A stretch of 24,414 nucleotides of DNA from Coptodactyla brooksi (lineage: Eukaryota; Arthropoda; Insecta; Coleoptera; Scarabaeidae): NCBI GenBank assembly GCA_033557675.1, contig JAWQRM010000305.1, forward strand, positions 1 through 24,414, read 5' to 3'. The translations under genes were made by a program, and so were the position numbers. This document shows, one piece after another, positions 1-9,439 of the stretch (its first letter is position 1; every line of letters starts with the position of its first letter). The notes below the pieces were generated by a model that was not told where the DNA came from, made no database searches, and saw nothing but the letters and a program-made list of their open reading frames with translations.

Positions 1-1045
1 TAAAAGGTTTGTAATGCATATGGCATACCGTTAGAATCAGCATGAACTGGAGATGTTTTCAGAGAATTGGAAGAACTCGATCGCATTTAGTTTTTTTTTA
101 ATCCAATGAAAAGTTGACATTTGAGTATTTTTTTCTCTACTTCTAAAACTTTGTGGGCTCATAATTTTGTTTCAAGTTGTTATCTGCTTCAAATAACAAT
201 TTTACTAGAACATTACAACATTTAACATTACAACAAAATTACATTTTGACAGTTGCACCAAACAGTTTTTTTCTCATTTGAGGTTAAAGGATGAGTTTCG
301 GAGATTTAAAAAAACAAAAAGTTATACTAAAAAACCCATGAAGCTTTAGTCCACGTTATTATACCTGAAATAAGTAGCTAATGGATCTCTCAACCCGCCA
401 GTTTTGTTTTGACAACCCTCTACCAAACACCCTTTATAATACATATACGGTTTAGAATGAAGTTGGCTGGTTAAAATACAACTAACACCTCTGGTGCGAA
501 AAAAACGCACTTGTAATAATTGTACACACTGTATTTGTTTAATTGTTTTGATTTTGGGATCAAGTGAATCTCTCATCTGTATCATTATGTACATTAAAAT
601 TCATTTCAATCCGATGCTCCCATCTTGGGGCGCTATTTTCAATGTTCCCGAGTGTATAATATACACATTTTTCTAATTGTCAGCTATTGTGTTATTCATA
701 TCTGTAATCTATGGGCAAATTAGAATAAATTCATTAAATAAATATTTATCGTAATTACTTACTAAGTTAATTAAACAATTTAGGGTGTTCGCATATTTAA
801 ACACGTTGGATTTTATATCAGGTTGTTTGATAAAGCATTTTTAAAACTTTGTTTATTTAATATCCTTTTAGATATCGGCGAATATTTTGAAGGAAACAGA
901 CGAATGTGTGATATTATACTAGCCGATAGTATAAAATAACTATTAATTGTGATGCTAGAAGACCTTAATAGTAAATGTATCGAATATGGAGTAAGTAAAT
1001 AAGAGAACATGTGATATTTTTACAAACTTCAGATTAGAAGGCGAT
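1..1045. other. Anonymous AT-rich DNA, no gene seen
   Basis: No frame here resembles a known protein family, and the longest open frames (60 to 82 codons) have no recognisable motif. Small self-complementary spots are present: GTGCG/CGCAC around a run of A near 494-510, and GTGTATA-A-TATACAC near 651-666. I see no transposon ends. Confidence 0.6.
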
Positions 1046-1580
1046 GGAATTAAACGGATGGAATGCTTAAAATATGATCTGATTCATTCTGCCTGATCAA
1101 ATTTTCGCTTAATGCGTTATGCATTCGTCTCTTCAACCGGGTCAAAATTTCTACCTGATCCACACAGCGAGTGACTGCCAACGTTATGTAACTGTTATTA
1201 CTTTCTAGGTTAACACTGACCAATTGATCAACCAGTCCTGTTAACACCGATCGATGGCGAAAGCCGCTAACACGAAACGACTTCTAATAAACATGGCATT
1301 CATTAACGAATCCGAGATATGTATAAGCGATACATTTATGAACGATACGTACGGTCACGTTCGAAAATTTGTGTCAATAGCCCCTGTCCAACTCATTAAT
1401 TTGGCTCGGTTTTGTGGAATCGGGCGAAGCGGTGGTCGGTAACCTCGTTAATCCGACGAATCGTGCTCCCTTCTATCAACCGGTCACGGTACTAGGGTTG
1501 TCGGTTTTCGATTTGCCATACCGACCGTGTATATCTCTGTCTCCGCTCTCGAATTACAAGTAATCTAATACGCTCTGTTG
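1046..1580. promoter_or_regulatory. CpG-rich block, candidate conserved regulatory DNA
   Basis: CpG dinucleotides and GC content rise sharply from about 1240 to 1560 against AT-rich flanks, for example around CGATCGATGGCGAAAGCCGC and GAATCGGGCGAAGCGG. No coding frame in it looks protein-like. The block contains a homeodomain-type core (ATTAATTTGG, reverse AATTAAT) near 1397. In insect genomes such islands in AT-rich DNA are often conserved enhancers or promoters; that role is inferred here, not shown. Confidence 0.35.
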
Positions 1581-1583
1581 GTA

Positions 1584-2170
1584 TTAAGTGAACATACACG
1601 CTAAGCGATCCAGTACGTTCTGGTCGGCGACGATGTCAGCTTTTCTGGTTTTTGTTTGCATCGTTAGCGGGATTAGATATTGAAAGTCTATCCTTCCAGT
1701 CCCCTCTTTGGTTGTGCTTTGGAGCGTGCACGTTAGGCATCGATTTCTATCTCTTCTTACTTGGTTATATGCTATTGTGTAGAATTGGAATGTTAAGACT
1801 AAAGGTGTCTCCGAGATTACGAGAATTGTATTGAGAACAGGAGTGTCGAACAATGGCTTGTTCGACACTTCTATAGGTGTACGTATTTTGCTTGAATTAG
1901 AATTAAATAAGGGCGTCATTAGAATTAATGAAAGACTTTCTTGGTACCTACAATTGTACATATTATTAACTTTCCCTTCTCAAGCACAGAATAATCCCAG
2001 GAATATTAAACATCTCGTATCTATTACAAGTCCTTGTACAAATTAGATCACCTTTGGATGAGTACAGCAATCTCCCAGAATTTTTTTTCTATTAAACTCT
2101 ATGTGGGTCTTTCTTATAACAATCTGACCATTTATTGGCCAATGAGCAATTTGAGACCAACGTAATTTAA
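1584..2170. other. Anonymous DNA with a 125-codon minus-strand frame
   Basis: A minus-strand frame runs over 1961-1584 (125 codons with an ATG), but its translation has no motif I recognise. It also reads straight through a perfect hairpin at 1842-1869, which argues against a conserved protein. CpG content stays moderately raised to about 1760. I treat this as non-coding unless homologs are found. Confidence 0.4.
1842..1869. repeat. Perfect 12-bp inverted repeat with 4-nt loop
   Basis: AGTGTCGAACAA (1842-1853) is followed by the loop TGGC and its exact complement TTGTTCGACACT (1858-1869). The stem can extend about three more bases with one wobble. It is not followed by a T-run, and no gene ends beside it. 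Function unknown. Confidence 0.85.
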
Positions 2171-2194
2171 TACAATGGGAGATAATTGAGGTAA

Positions 2195-2225
2195 GGTATA
2201 CTCATCAGTGTCCGATGAGTATACC
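2195..2225. repeat. Perfect 12-bp hairpin at the 3' end of the Jockey copy
   Basis: GGTATACTCATC (2195-2206), a 7-nt loop and GATGAGTATACC (2214-2225) are exactly complementary. A further shorter TGAGT/ACTCA pair follows at about 2236-2251. The hairpin sits where the minus-strand Jockey reading frame ends, so it may belong to that element's tail or mark a local inverted duplication. Confidence 0.85.
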
Positions 2226-4265
2226 TGATCCGATGAGTCAAGTACTCATTTGCATTATCCAGGATCTGAAGGGCCTCTGGATATACGTGCTGATAAAGTT
2301 ATTGTTCGTGACTTTGAGCATGCTTTTTGATGACATTATCGATAGCTTGTACTCCCCAAGTCCTTATGTAAGTTGCATTCCGTGTGTACCAAGGACCATC
2401 AACAATACCACGAAGTACTTTGTTCTGGAATCTTTGTATGATATTTCTATTGCTTTGGCTGGTGCAACCCAAATGTTGGATACCATAAGTCCAAGGCTTA
2501 AGGATTTGTTGATAAAGCAAGAGATTATTGGAGACTGATAGGGCTGAACCGATCCATTAACCAATACATCTTTCTGTGTTTTAACTTAAGTTCTTCATGT
2601 TTTTTCTTTACATGCGGGTTTCATCTGAGTCTGACATCTAGCGCTATGCCCAGATATTTGGCTGTGTTTTCATATGGAATAACTTGTTGGTTAATGTAAA
2701 TTGGTTTGTGCTCAATTCTTTTGTTGGCAAAGTCAACATGCGCTGACTTCATCTCATTAAGTTTGATCCACCATTTCCTTCTCTAGCTTTGTACTACAGC
2801 TATAGCTGTTTGTAACTTTTTTGTTGGTTCAAACATATAGGATTAATCCTAATACACTGCCTTGTGGCGCACCTGCTTGATTTTTTTAGCTCAGAGAAAA
2901 CTTCTTCTTGTTTAGTCCTGAAATATCTTTCTCACATATATGATTCAAGAATTTTTTAAATTGGACAGGAAGGAGTAGTTTTAGCTTGTGAGTCAATCCC
3001 TCGTGCCATACTTTATCAAAAACTTGAGCGGCGTTCAAAAATATTGTCGCGCAAACTTTCTCTTCTTCTAAAGACTTTTCAATTATATTAGAATGAATGA
3101 ATCTGTTCAATTGTAGAGCGGTGTTTGCGGAACCCGAATTAATCGTCCGCAATAAAATGTTTTTCCTCAATAATGGATTTTAATCTTTTTAGCAAAAGTT
3201 TCTCAAGTAGATTTGACATAATCGGCAATAGGGATATTGCGATGTGTCATGAACAGGTTTGCCAGGTTTTAGGATCATAATGACTTCTGCCACCTTCCAT
3301 AGTTGTGATACATATTTCAGGCGAAATGATGCGTTGGTAAGGTTAGTAAGCTTTACCAAGGATTTTCTAGAAAGTTATTTTAGTACTTGCCCAGTAATGT
3401 GTTTGAAACCGGGCGCTTCCTTCGTGTTCATGTTTGTTTTGATTTCTTTTTTATCTTCAGCCGGTGAGGTTGGTGGAATTTCCTTTCTGCCCTGGCAAAT
3501 GACATCTGGTAGTACTTCATTATTTTCTGCCAAATTCGGTTGAAAGATGTTTCCTAAATATTCTGCAAACCTTGATGCTTTTTGTTCATTGCTTCTGGCC
3601 CTATTACCATCCATATTCCTGATAGACGGTATTTGTATCATTGTCTTTTGAGCGTTTTCGTGATTTTCCAAAATTCGTTGCTGGAATCATTTGTGAGTTC
3701 GCTTAAACTTATTTCTGGTGTCATTTTTTAGCTGCTTTATTTCTTTCTTTAACTGTGATGCAAGCTTACTTAGTCTATTTTATCTTTAGGTGCTCTGGTC
3801 TGGTACCACTTTTTCCTCGCCTTCCATTTTTCTGATCCCAGAAAATTTATTGTAGGTGTGTTTTCCCGTGCTGACTGCTGTATATCGTTGACAAATTTTT
3901 CCACCTCATAGGCCAGTTCTTTTATTTGTAGTGATGTTTTCAACTGAATTCTATCGTCTAGTGCCATTCTGAAACTTTCGCAGTCGGTTTTATTATTTAC
4001 TAGTGCAGGGTTACAGGATTTCTGAATGATGCTTTCACTTAAAGTTAAAGTTGTCTCCGTTTGCATTTGTAAGTTGGCTCCAAGTTGTCTTCGGTTTGCA
4101 TGTAGTTGCTGGATATATTTTTAATGATGCAAAAGTCCATCAAATCCGGAATTTTATCTGGAACTGAAGGCCAATACGTGGGTTTACCCGTTGATACAGT
4201 TTCACATCCCCCAGAAATGGAGAAAAAGCTGTCAGGTGAAAGAGACATCAGGATTTAGGAGAGGC
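2210..4265 (-). pseudogene. Jockey-type non-LTR retrotransposon, 5'-truncated and broken
   Basis: The minus strand reads, with several frameshifts, as the second half of a Jockey ORF2. In order: the end of the apurinic endonuclease domain (PTYWPSVPDKIPDLMDF, about 4130-4190), the linker to the reverse transcriptase (about 3770-4066), the KAPGF-type motif (APGFKHITGQVLK, about 3380-3420), RT motif A (AAQVFDKVWHEGL, about 2998-3040, with the usual LD changed to LN), GAPQGSVLG (about 2848-2877), the thumb (KYLGIALDVRLR, about 2621-2664) and the C-terminal domain (KPWTYGIQHLGC, about 2458-2505). Roughly 680 codons' worth remains against about 900 or more in the family, so most of the endonuclease is missing, as expected from 5' truncation on insertion. 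Right after GAPQGSVLG the frame jumps to the thumb, so the FADD catalytic stretch is gone. The copy cannot be active. I see no clear target-site duplication. Confidence 0.92.
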
Positions 4266-4269
4266 TACA

Positions 4270-4755
4270 ATTTCAAATCGTTATTGGCGAATATTACTGA
4301 TGGTATATTGTAAAACACACACAGAAGCACACCAACGACTTTTACAGTTTCAAAGGAATCAATATTTCTTATTTTATTATATTCCTTCTAGGAATATGAC
4401 AAAATACTATAAAATATATAAATCGAGCTCAGGTAATTTCGATTAAACGGAACGATTTAGCTTAACTGGGATTCAGGTAATTTATGGAACAAATATGCAA
4501 TATCGTAGGTAATGTCAAATAAGTATAAACATTTCATTGTTCCGTAACAAATTATTGAAATTTTTAATTATATCGTTATAAGGTGCTTTTCTAAGAATAA
4601 TCGTTTGTAGCAATCGTTAATAGTCAATGTTGCCAATTCTAATCACAATAAAATATAACATGGATATATTATGATAGTCCAATTAAATCCAAATTTAATG
4701 GGATTAAATTAAGATCTAAATAATGTGGTGGCAACCTGAAGATATTGTACCCATT
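4270..4755. other. Anonymous AT-rich DNA
   Basis: This lies just upstream (5' side) of the truncated Jockey copy. It is AT-rich, full of stops in all frames and without inverted repeats of note. I see no gene or element. Confidence 0.55.
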
Positions 4756-4756
4756 C

Positions 4757-5017
4757 TCAATAAAATGTTGTCAATTTCATGTAGTTTGCATCCAGATATT
4801 TGCCTTCCTTTCTGTGGCGATGAACGAACTCTATCCAGAACATATCTCCACATGCTCGGTATGCGATGTCTTCCCTGACTATCTTATTAATCACCTTGAT
4901 GTATGATAGGGTATTTTCGACCACATGACAATCTATGATTGATTCTTGATTTCTAATGAGATTTTTAACTTTGGGTTCCTCGGACTTTTCTTGTGGGATA
5001 CGAATGACTGAATATCG
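4757..5017 (-). CDS. Unrecognised 86-codon open frame, possible terminal exon
   Basis: The minus strand is open for 86 codons, from just after a TAG (5018-5020) to a TGA at 4757-4759. It has no early ATG, but ATATTCAG immediately before about 5007 would serve as a splice acceptor. The translation has a protein-like mix of residues, with ENTLSYIKVINKIVRED followed by AYRACGDMFWIEFVHRHRK, the latter rich in aromatic and basic residues as in small DNA-binding helical domains. I cannot assign a family; a loose resemblance to Myb/Rap1-type helices (an AYR...W spacing) is speculation. No AATAAA lies within about 100 bases after the stop, which weakens the terminal-exon reading. It could equally be a relic of an unrecognised transposon or a chance frame. 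Confidence 0.3.
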   Translation of the reverse strand, partial: RYSVIRIPQEKSEEPKVKNLIRNQESIIDCHVVENTLSYIKVINKIVREDIAYRACGDMFWIEFVHRHRKEGKYLDANYMKLTTFY

Positions 5018-5019
5018 CT

Positions 5020-5525
5020 ATTTTCAATTTTATTGCCCTAACTCTTCTGTCGACATCCATAGCACGTTCATTCATCTTATGGAAACATTAACAATATTAC
5101 TTTTAATTGATAATGACTGTTCTTTTCGGTTTCGTTGCATCAACGCAAATGTTTCAGTGCGTACAAAATTAAACAGCATTTCCTATGTTCGAATGTTATT
5201 TCTATATTGACGTACTTTTTTAATATGTGTTATAGGCCAACCAAGCCTCCGCGTGATAATGGAATGCAATTTGTATTTATGCATGAATTATAGTAAGTAT
5301 TATATACTATAATTTCGCGGCTGTTACTGATTAAAATCGTAAGTCATATTTCTACAAAGCACCTCGTTAACTACTTACTGCACCTCGAAATACTCAGATA
5401 CTAACGCACACTTTTCTTCGAACTGACTACAGAGGTGAGTTCAACTCTGTAGCTGACTCTATAGTTACACAAATAGCATAATTATTGCTAAAGTATCGGT
5501 AGCTGGTTTCTAAGTTTGGTGCTAC
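5020..5525. other. Anonymous DNA
   Basis: No protein-like frame is present; the plus-strand frame spanning 4956-5210 overlaps the better minus-strand frame and has no motif. There is a small perfect inverted repeat, CTACAGAG/CTCTGTAG, near 5427-5452, enclosing a splice-donor-like GTGAGT. Confidence 0.45.
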
Positions 5526-5528
5526 ACT

Positions 5529-5565
5529 GCAGGGGTTCTCAAGCTCTTTTTCTCGCGTGCCACTC
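5529..5565 (+). mobile_element. hAT-like terminal sequence, single end only
   Basis: CAGGGGTTCTCAAGCTC followed by a pyrimidine run and CGCGTGCCAC resembles the CAGnGGTTCTCAA terminal repeats common on hAT elements and their non-autonomous derivatives. The 8 bases before it (GCTACACT, approximate) could be a target duplication. I did not find a matching opposite end in the next few kilobases, so this may be half of a decayed element or coincidence. Confidence 0.3.
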
Positions 5566-5928
5566 ATGTGTAATCACTGATCAGTCACGTACCTCCGAAG
5601 TATTGAAAATCTCGTTAGGACAGAAATGGTGTGTGGTTTCTGAGAGTGGTAAAGCAATAAAAAATTACAACCATTTTTGGAATTATTTCTTTGTAAGAAA
5701 AATATTACTAATACTCTTATAGTCTAACTTACTTGCATTCTTGAAACAAATCGGGAGAAGTCGGATTCAGTTGTACTTCATTTTAAACACAAATTTGAAT
5801 AGTTTTTTATAAAATATTATTCAAATGTAATCTAAATAAATCATATTTCTTACTTTTTGAACAAAATGGATAAAATAAAAGAACAAGTTGCTTATACAAT
5901 AGTAAACTGATCGATGTTTGTCTTTCTG
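5566..5928. other. AT-rich DNA, nothing recognised
   Basis: No coding frame, RNA gene or clear repeat is visible. If the preceding hAT-like end is real, this would be the interior of a non-autonomous copy. Confidence 0.45.
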
Positions 5929-6510
5929 CAAAGTCAAAAGTTGGGAGTAGTGCTAGATCAACATTTAAGCTTTGCAAAACAATCAGCGGAGTTGATTAAC
6001 ATTCCGGGGCCGAATTATAGTACAAAGTATTAAAAGTGTTTGTGATATGCTAACATTATCATACTTTCACGTCTGTGACTTATTACATGGTCCTTGCTTA
6101 GCAATTGCAACCGCAAAAGGAATAGAATTTATTACGAACGCTTGTTTAAGATTCCTTTGTGGTATTAGGAAATTTGACCGACTTTCACATACGTTAATTA
6201 CTGCAAAGTTGTTGAGCATGACAAAAACATGTGACGACTACATGCTGCTTGTTTCTTTATAGGATAATAATTAAGCGTAAACTATAAAGAAATACCTTTA
6301 TAACAATACTAATTTTACTAGAACAACGCAGGTTATAGCATCAAGGCATAAAATACCTATTTTCAAAATGTATTTTTCATATAGTAGGCATATCTTGAAT
6401 GTATAAGGCGATACCAGGTGCATATCCCTATTAATTAACTTCTTTGATTTGTTTGTACATGGTGTTGCATATTCTTTGATTTTAAATAGGAATTTTGTTT
6501 TTCGTGCTAT
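5929..6510 (+). pseudogene. Non-LTR retrotransposon ORF2, C-terminal remnant
   Basis: The plus strand reads KLGVVLDQHLSF (about 5938-5973), the LG.xLD..LxF box found after the reverse transcriptase fingers and palm in many non-LTR elements. After a frame break comes YFHVCDLLHGPCL with ACLRFLCGIRKFDRLSH (about 6060-6190), the usual thumb/connection stretch. After another break comes a decayed tail including RHKIPIFKMYFSYSRHI (about 6345-6400). Catalytic motifs are not present, so this is a 3' fragment. It belongs to the broad CR1/Jockey/I assemblage, but I cannot name the clade. It differs from the Jockey copy at 2210-4265, so it records a separate insertion. Confidence 0.75.
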
Positions 6511-6511
6511 A

Positions 6512-7429
6512 TATCTCAAATCCAATATCGGTGGCTAACACACTTTTATGCATATGAGTTGATTGCGGGAACAACATTTCGATATTTCTAGCTGTTTTCT
6601 AGTTATACATGAAAATTCAAATTTTGCCAATGTCTTGAATGTGTTGCAGTCGCGTTACTATTTATAACTTTGGATATCTGACAAAACGTACTGGAGATCC
6701 TCTCTGACGTAAATTACGATAGATTAATTAATTTTGCTGTATCACAAACACTTCGTATTACTGTTACATATTTTTCAGTAGAAATTTTTACTAAAATCTT
6801 ATCTCCAAATAGATACACTTTTGATACTTTTTAAATAGTTAAAAATATATTTGAAAAGTAAACCATTCTATACCACTGATTTGGTTAACAATGAAAGGTA
6901 ATGCAGAGAAATTGATTAGAATTCCTAACTGCACATACAAACTCATTCAAAGGAGTAGTGCGCTGTCAAAAATTATATAGTTTTCCTAAACCGCAGCATA
7001 TACCGTGTAGGAAACTGTAGTTTATACTGATATATTTAATCAATTCAATAATCATGTTCATTTCACGATTGAAAGAGTCTAACAATTCCTTACCACTTTT
7101 AGATAATTTATTGATCAGATACACCAATAATTTGTTAATAACAGATTGGTAACAAAAACATACTAATTCTGGTAGTTATCTCAACTATTGTGCCAACCAG
7201 CCTATTAACCAAAAACATAATATAGTCATCCAAATAAAAATTAGAATACTTAAACCATCTAATAACTTGTTCCGTGCACAAAATCTCCTTAAATTATGCA
7301 ATGTTTTTCGTAATAATGGTTATCCTTCACATTTGCTCCGCAAGTGAGTTGCGTGACGTCAGTGAATTAATTTTTAATTCTGTAGTTTTCAATTTTAAAT
7401 TTGTAATTTTCGCGCTCCCCCCTCCTTTA
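6512..7429. other. Anonymous AT-rich DNA
   Basis: No gene-like frame, transposase motif or strong inverted repeat was found over these 900 bases. Short self-complementary A/T runs occur, as expected from composition. Confidence 0.5.
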
Positions 7430-7740
7430 GAGGGACATGCGTTCTTTTTGGTTATATTTTAAGTTCGTACTCTTCAATTCGGCCATTTCTGCCTATTCAT
7501 TGATAACGTTCGTGACTCGTTATGACATTCTCATTGTTTATCGACTTATTTTATTGTTCTCACTCTGTTTAATGTCTTTTGTTGTTGAATTAGCCGATTT
7601 TTGCCGTATAGACCATTTTATTTAGTAAGATTTATTGTTTTTCAGTTTTAAATCAATTGTGACATACGGTTTTCTTCCAGCTCTGATGAAGATTTAGAGT
7701 TAAGGTCCATGTCTAGTTACAGGGTGAAAGAAAACGTGAT
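7430..7740 (+). mobile_element. Possible 3' remnant of a Penelope-like element
   Basis: This stretch ends in CCAGCTCTGATGAAGATTT, a short potential stem, and CCATGTCTAG (about 7677-7714). Penelope-like elements commonly end their coding region near a CTGAnGA ... GAAACATGTC pattern, which is also the core of a minimal hammerhead ribozyme. Here the GAAA is missing between the stem and CATGTC, so any ribozyme would be dead. No protein domain is readable, and the call rests on this weak pattern only. Confidence 0.2.
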
Positions 7741-7867
7741 TTTCGGGGATTTTTATAAGAATGTTCTATTCTCTCTCACAACAGCATATTGACATTAAAA
7801 GTACATATATTGAATAACATTCAAATTTTGTTTCGTTGAAAAATATTGTAAATTAAGGAAGTTACGG

Positions 7868-8408
7868 CCGCTTTAAGGAAACCTGATTTTTCACAGGTGT
7901 TGTGCGTTGTCCACGTAGCTCCAAGCCAAATCATCTGATAACAAAATCCAAAAAGATTCTGTTAGTATATGAATATATCTTGTTCATGAACGAAGGATTT
8001 TTTGAAACAATAACTTTTGAGAAAATGGCTGCCATTTTAAAGAAAAGTGACACTTTTCGGGCTCTTAGTTTTTCATTTCTTTTCAATAAATTTTTTTTTC
8101 AGTAAAACTAAAACCCTTCGTTCTCGAACAAGCCCTTTACACACAGAATAAGCACGAGAAAGTTTTAGGTCGAGTACTTTAGGTTCTAGGGATATCGTTG
8201 TCACTGTACGGGACTTTACCGAAAAATGTAATTTCGAGAAAAACGCGCCTAAATATTACAATCTAGTTATCAGTAGAGTATAATTTATTTTTTAACTTAA
8301 ACAGAATCGCAATCTCAAACAATCTTGAAATAGTGTACTCCAAGAATATGCAAAAACCCAAAAATTGATTTTTTGGACTTTTCTAAGTAGACGTGACCCC
8401 TTAAAGCG
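7868..8408. mobile_element. Possible TTAA-type non-autonomous element
   Basis: CGCTTTAAGG near 7870 and its complement CCTTAAAGCG near 8400 face each other about 530 bp apart, each containing TTAA, the target of piggyBac and Kolobok elements. The interior has no coding frame with a known motif. Matching beyond the 10-bp core is poor (AAACC against GGTCA), so this may be coincidence. Confidence 0.2.
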
Positions 8409-8710
8409 AAATATTGGCTTAATAGAAAAAGGTAAAATATCAAATAGTTTTGCTCACATTACACAAAATGCTCTCCTGAACTTAAGTTGCTTATCACGAG
8501 CAAAAAAGCTCCACATTTTTTTCTGAAATTATAAAATGTTTAATTAATTTTACATAAATTTATTAAAATGGTTGGCAGTTTACAAAATAGTTCGCATAAA
8601 TTTGATTTTGTTGCAATTATCGTGAGTTAGAAAAGTTTAATTCTCGAAAAACTTTGTATTTGCTTTTTAATTTCAATTAAAAAATAAAATACATTGTTAA
8701 GTTTAAATAT

Positions 8711-9086
8711 TACGAGGGGGAGTCAGTAAGTAGGTTGACAATTAGTAGTATATTGTTTCCAAATATGCCAACAGGTGGCAACATTATCCAACTGTAAGAT
8801 CTTAATTTCGAATTTATGAGACTACAGGTTTTCAGACAAAAAAATTCTTTTGTCAAAAAAATCCGAATGAATTTTTTTTTCAAAACAAAACATTTTTTTC
8901 ATTCGTTCGTTCAGACAAAAGAATTTAGTTGTCTCATAAATAGGAAATTAAGATCTTGTTAATTCGAAAATTCTCATTAATTCGAAATTAAGACAGTTGG
9001 ATAATGCTGCCACTTTGGAAACAATTTACTACTAACTGCCGGCCTCTCATATCGGCTTGTAACCTACTTACTGACCTTCCCTCGTA
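8711..9086. mobile_element. Foldback MITE with Tc1/mariner-like ends
   Basis: TACGAGGG..GTCAGTAAGTAGGTT at 8711 is mirrored by AACCTACTTACTGAC..CCCTCGTA ending at 9086. Almost the whole 376 bp folds on itself: shared blocks include the TTGTTTCCAAA segment, ATTATCCAACTGT, AAGATCTTAATTTC and an ATTCTTTTGTC block next to a T/A-rich centre at about 8870-8895. TA at both borders fits a TA target duplication, and a TACGAGGG start is known from Tc1/mariner elements. The right arm carries an extra roughly 20-bp segment (near 9040-9058) and a partly duplicated TTAATTTCGAATTAA stretch. There is no transposase inside, so it must have been moved by a related autonomous element. Confidence 0.85.
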
Positions 9087-9188
9087 TTGAATATTTAATT
9101 CCCCTTTGAGTTATTATTTAAACGCTTACTGACGTTTTATCGCACCACTATGAATAACCGTAATAATAAACGATTGTATTCCTTTCAG

Positions 9189-9248
9189 AAGCAAGTGGAG
9201 AACTTTGCCAAGGATCAAGTTGCAGTAGATGCACAGTATGACAATTAA
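9189..9248 (+). CDS. Candidate terminal coding exon of a host gene
   Basis: GATTGTATTCCTTTCAG is a well-formed 3' splice site ending at 9188, with a branch-point-like AATAACC about 40 bases earlier. The 19 following codons in phase 0 read KQVENFAKDQVAVDAQYDN, then TAA at 9246-9248. The codons use G and C freely (GTG GAG AAC TTT GCC AAG), unlike the AT-rich flanks. The polyadenylation hexamer AATAAA overlaps the stop. I do not recognise the protein from this tail. Earlier exons should lie upstream on the plus strand, but I could not identify them, so the preceding kilobases, including the MITE that ends about 100 bp away, may be intron. A chance arrangement remains possible because the exon is short. 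Confidence 0.45.
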   Translation, partial: KQVENFAKDQVAVDAQYDN

Positions 9249-9253
9249 ATAAA
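9248..9253 (+). promoter_or_regulatory. Candidate polyadenylation signal AATAAA
   Basis: AATAAA begins on the last base of the stop codon of the candidate exon ending at 9248. This would give an unusually short 3' untranslated region. Confidence 0.4.
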
Positions 9254-9439
9254 GAGAATTTTAATTTAAATCCTAGATCACGTAGTACCATCTATCGAAC
9301 ATACATATTAATTAAATGTTAGAAAAATAAAAGTCACCTCTTTCGAACGCATCCAAGTTCATGCTATTCGAATGACAGGTTACAAAGTTACATCTGTGTG
9401 AATAACGGAAAAATTGTGTTGATGTCGTAATTGTTTTGA

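Noticed and set aside
1584..1961. 125-codon minus-strand frame
   Set aside because: It reads through a perfect hairpin and shows no domain. It is kept only as a note within the anonymous region.
7902..8105. 67-codon plus-strand frame
   Set aside because: No motif, runs into a T-tract, and lies inside a possible non-autonomous element.
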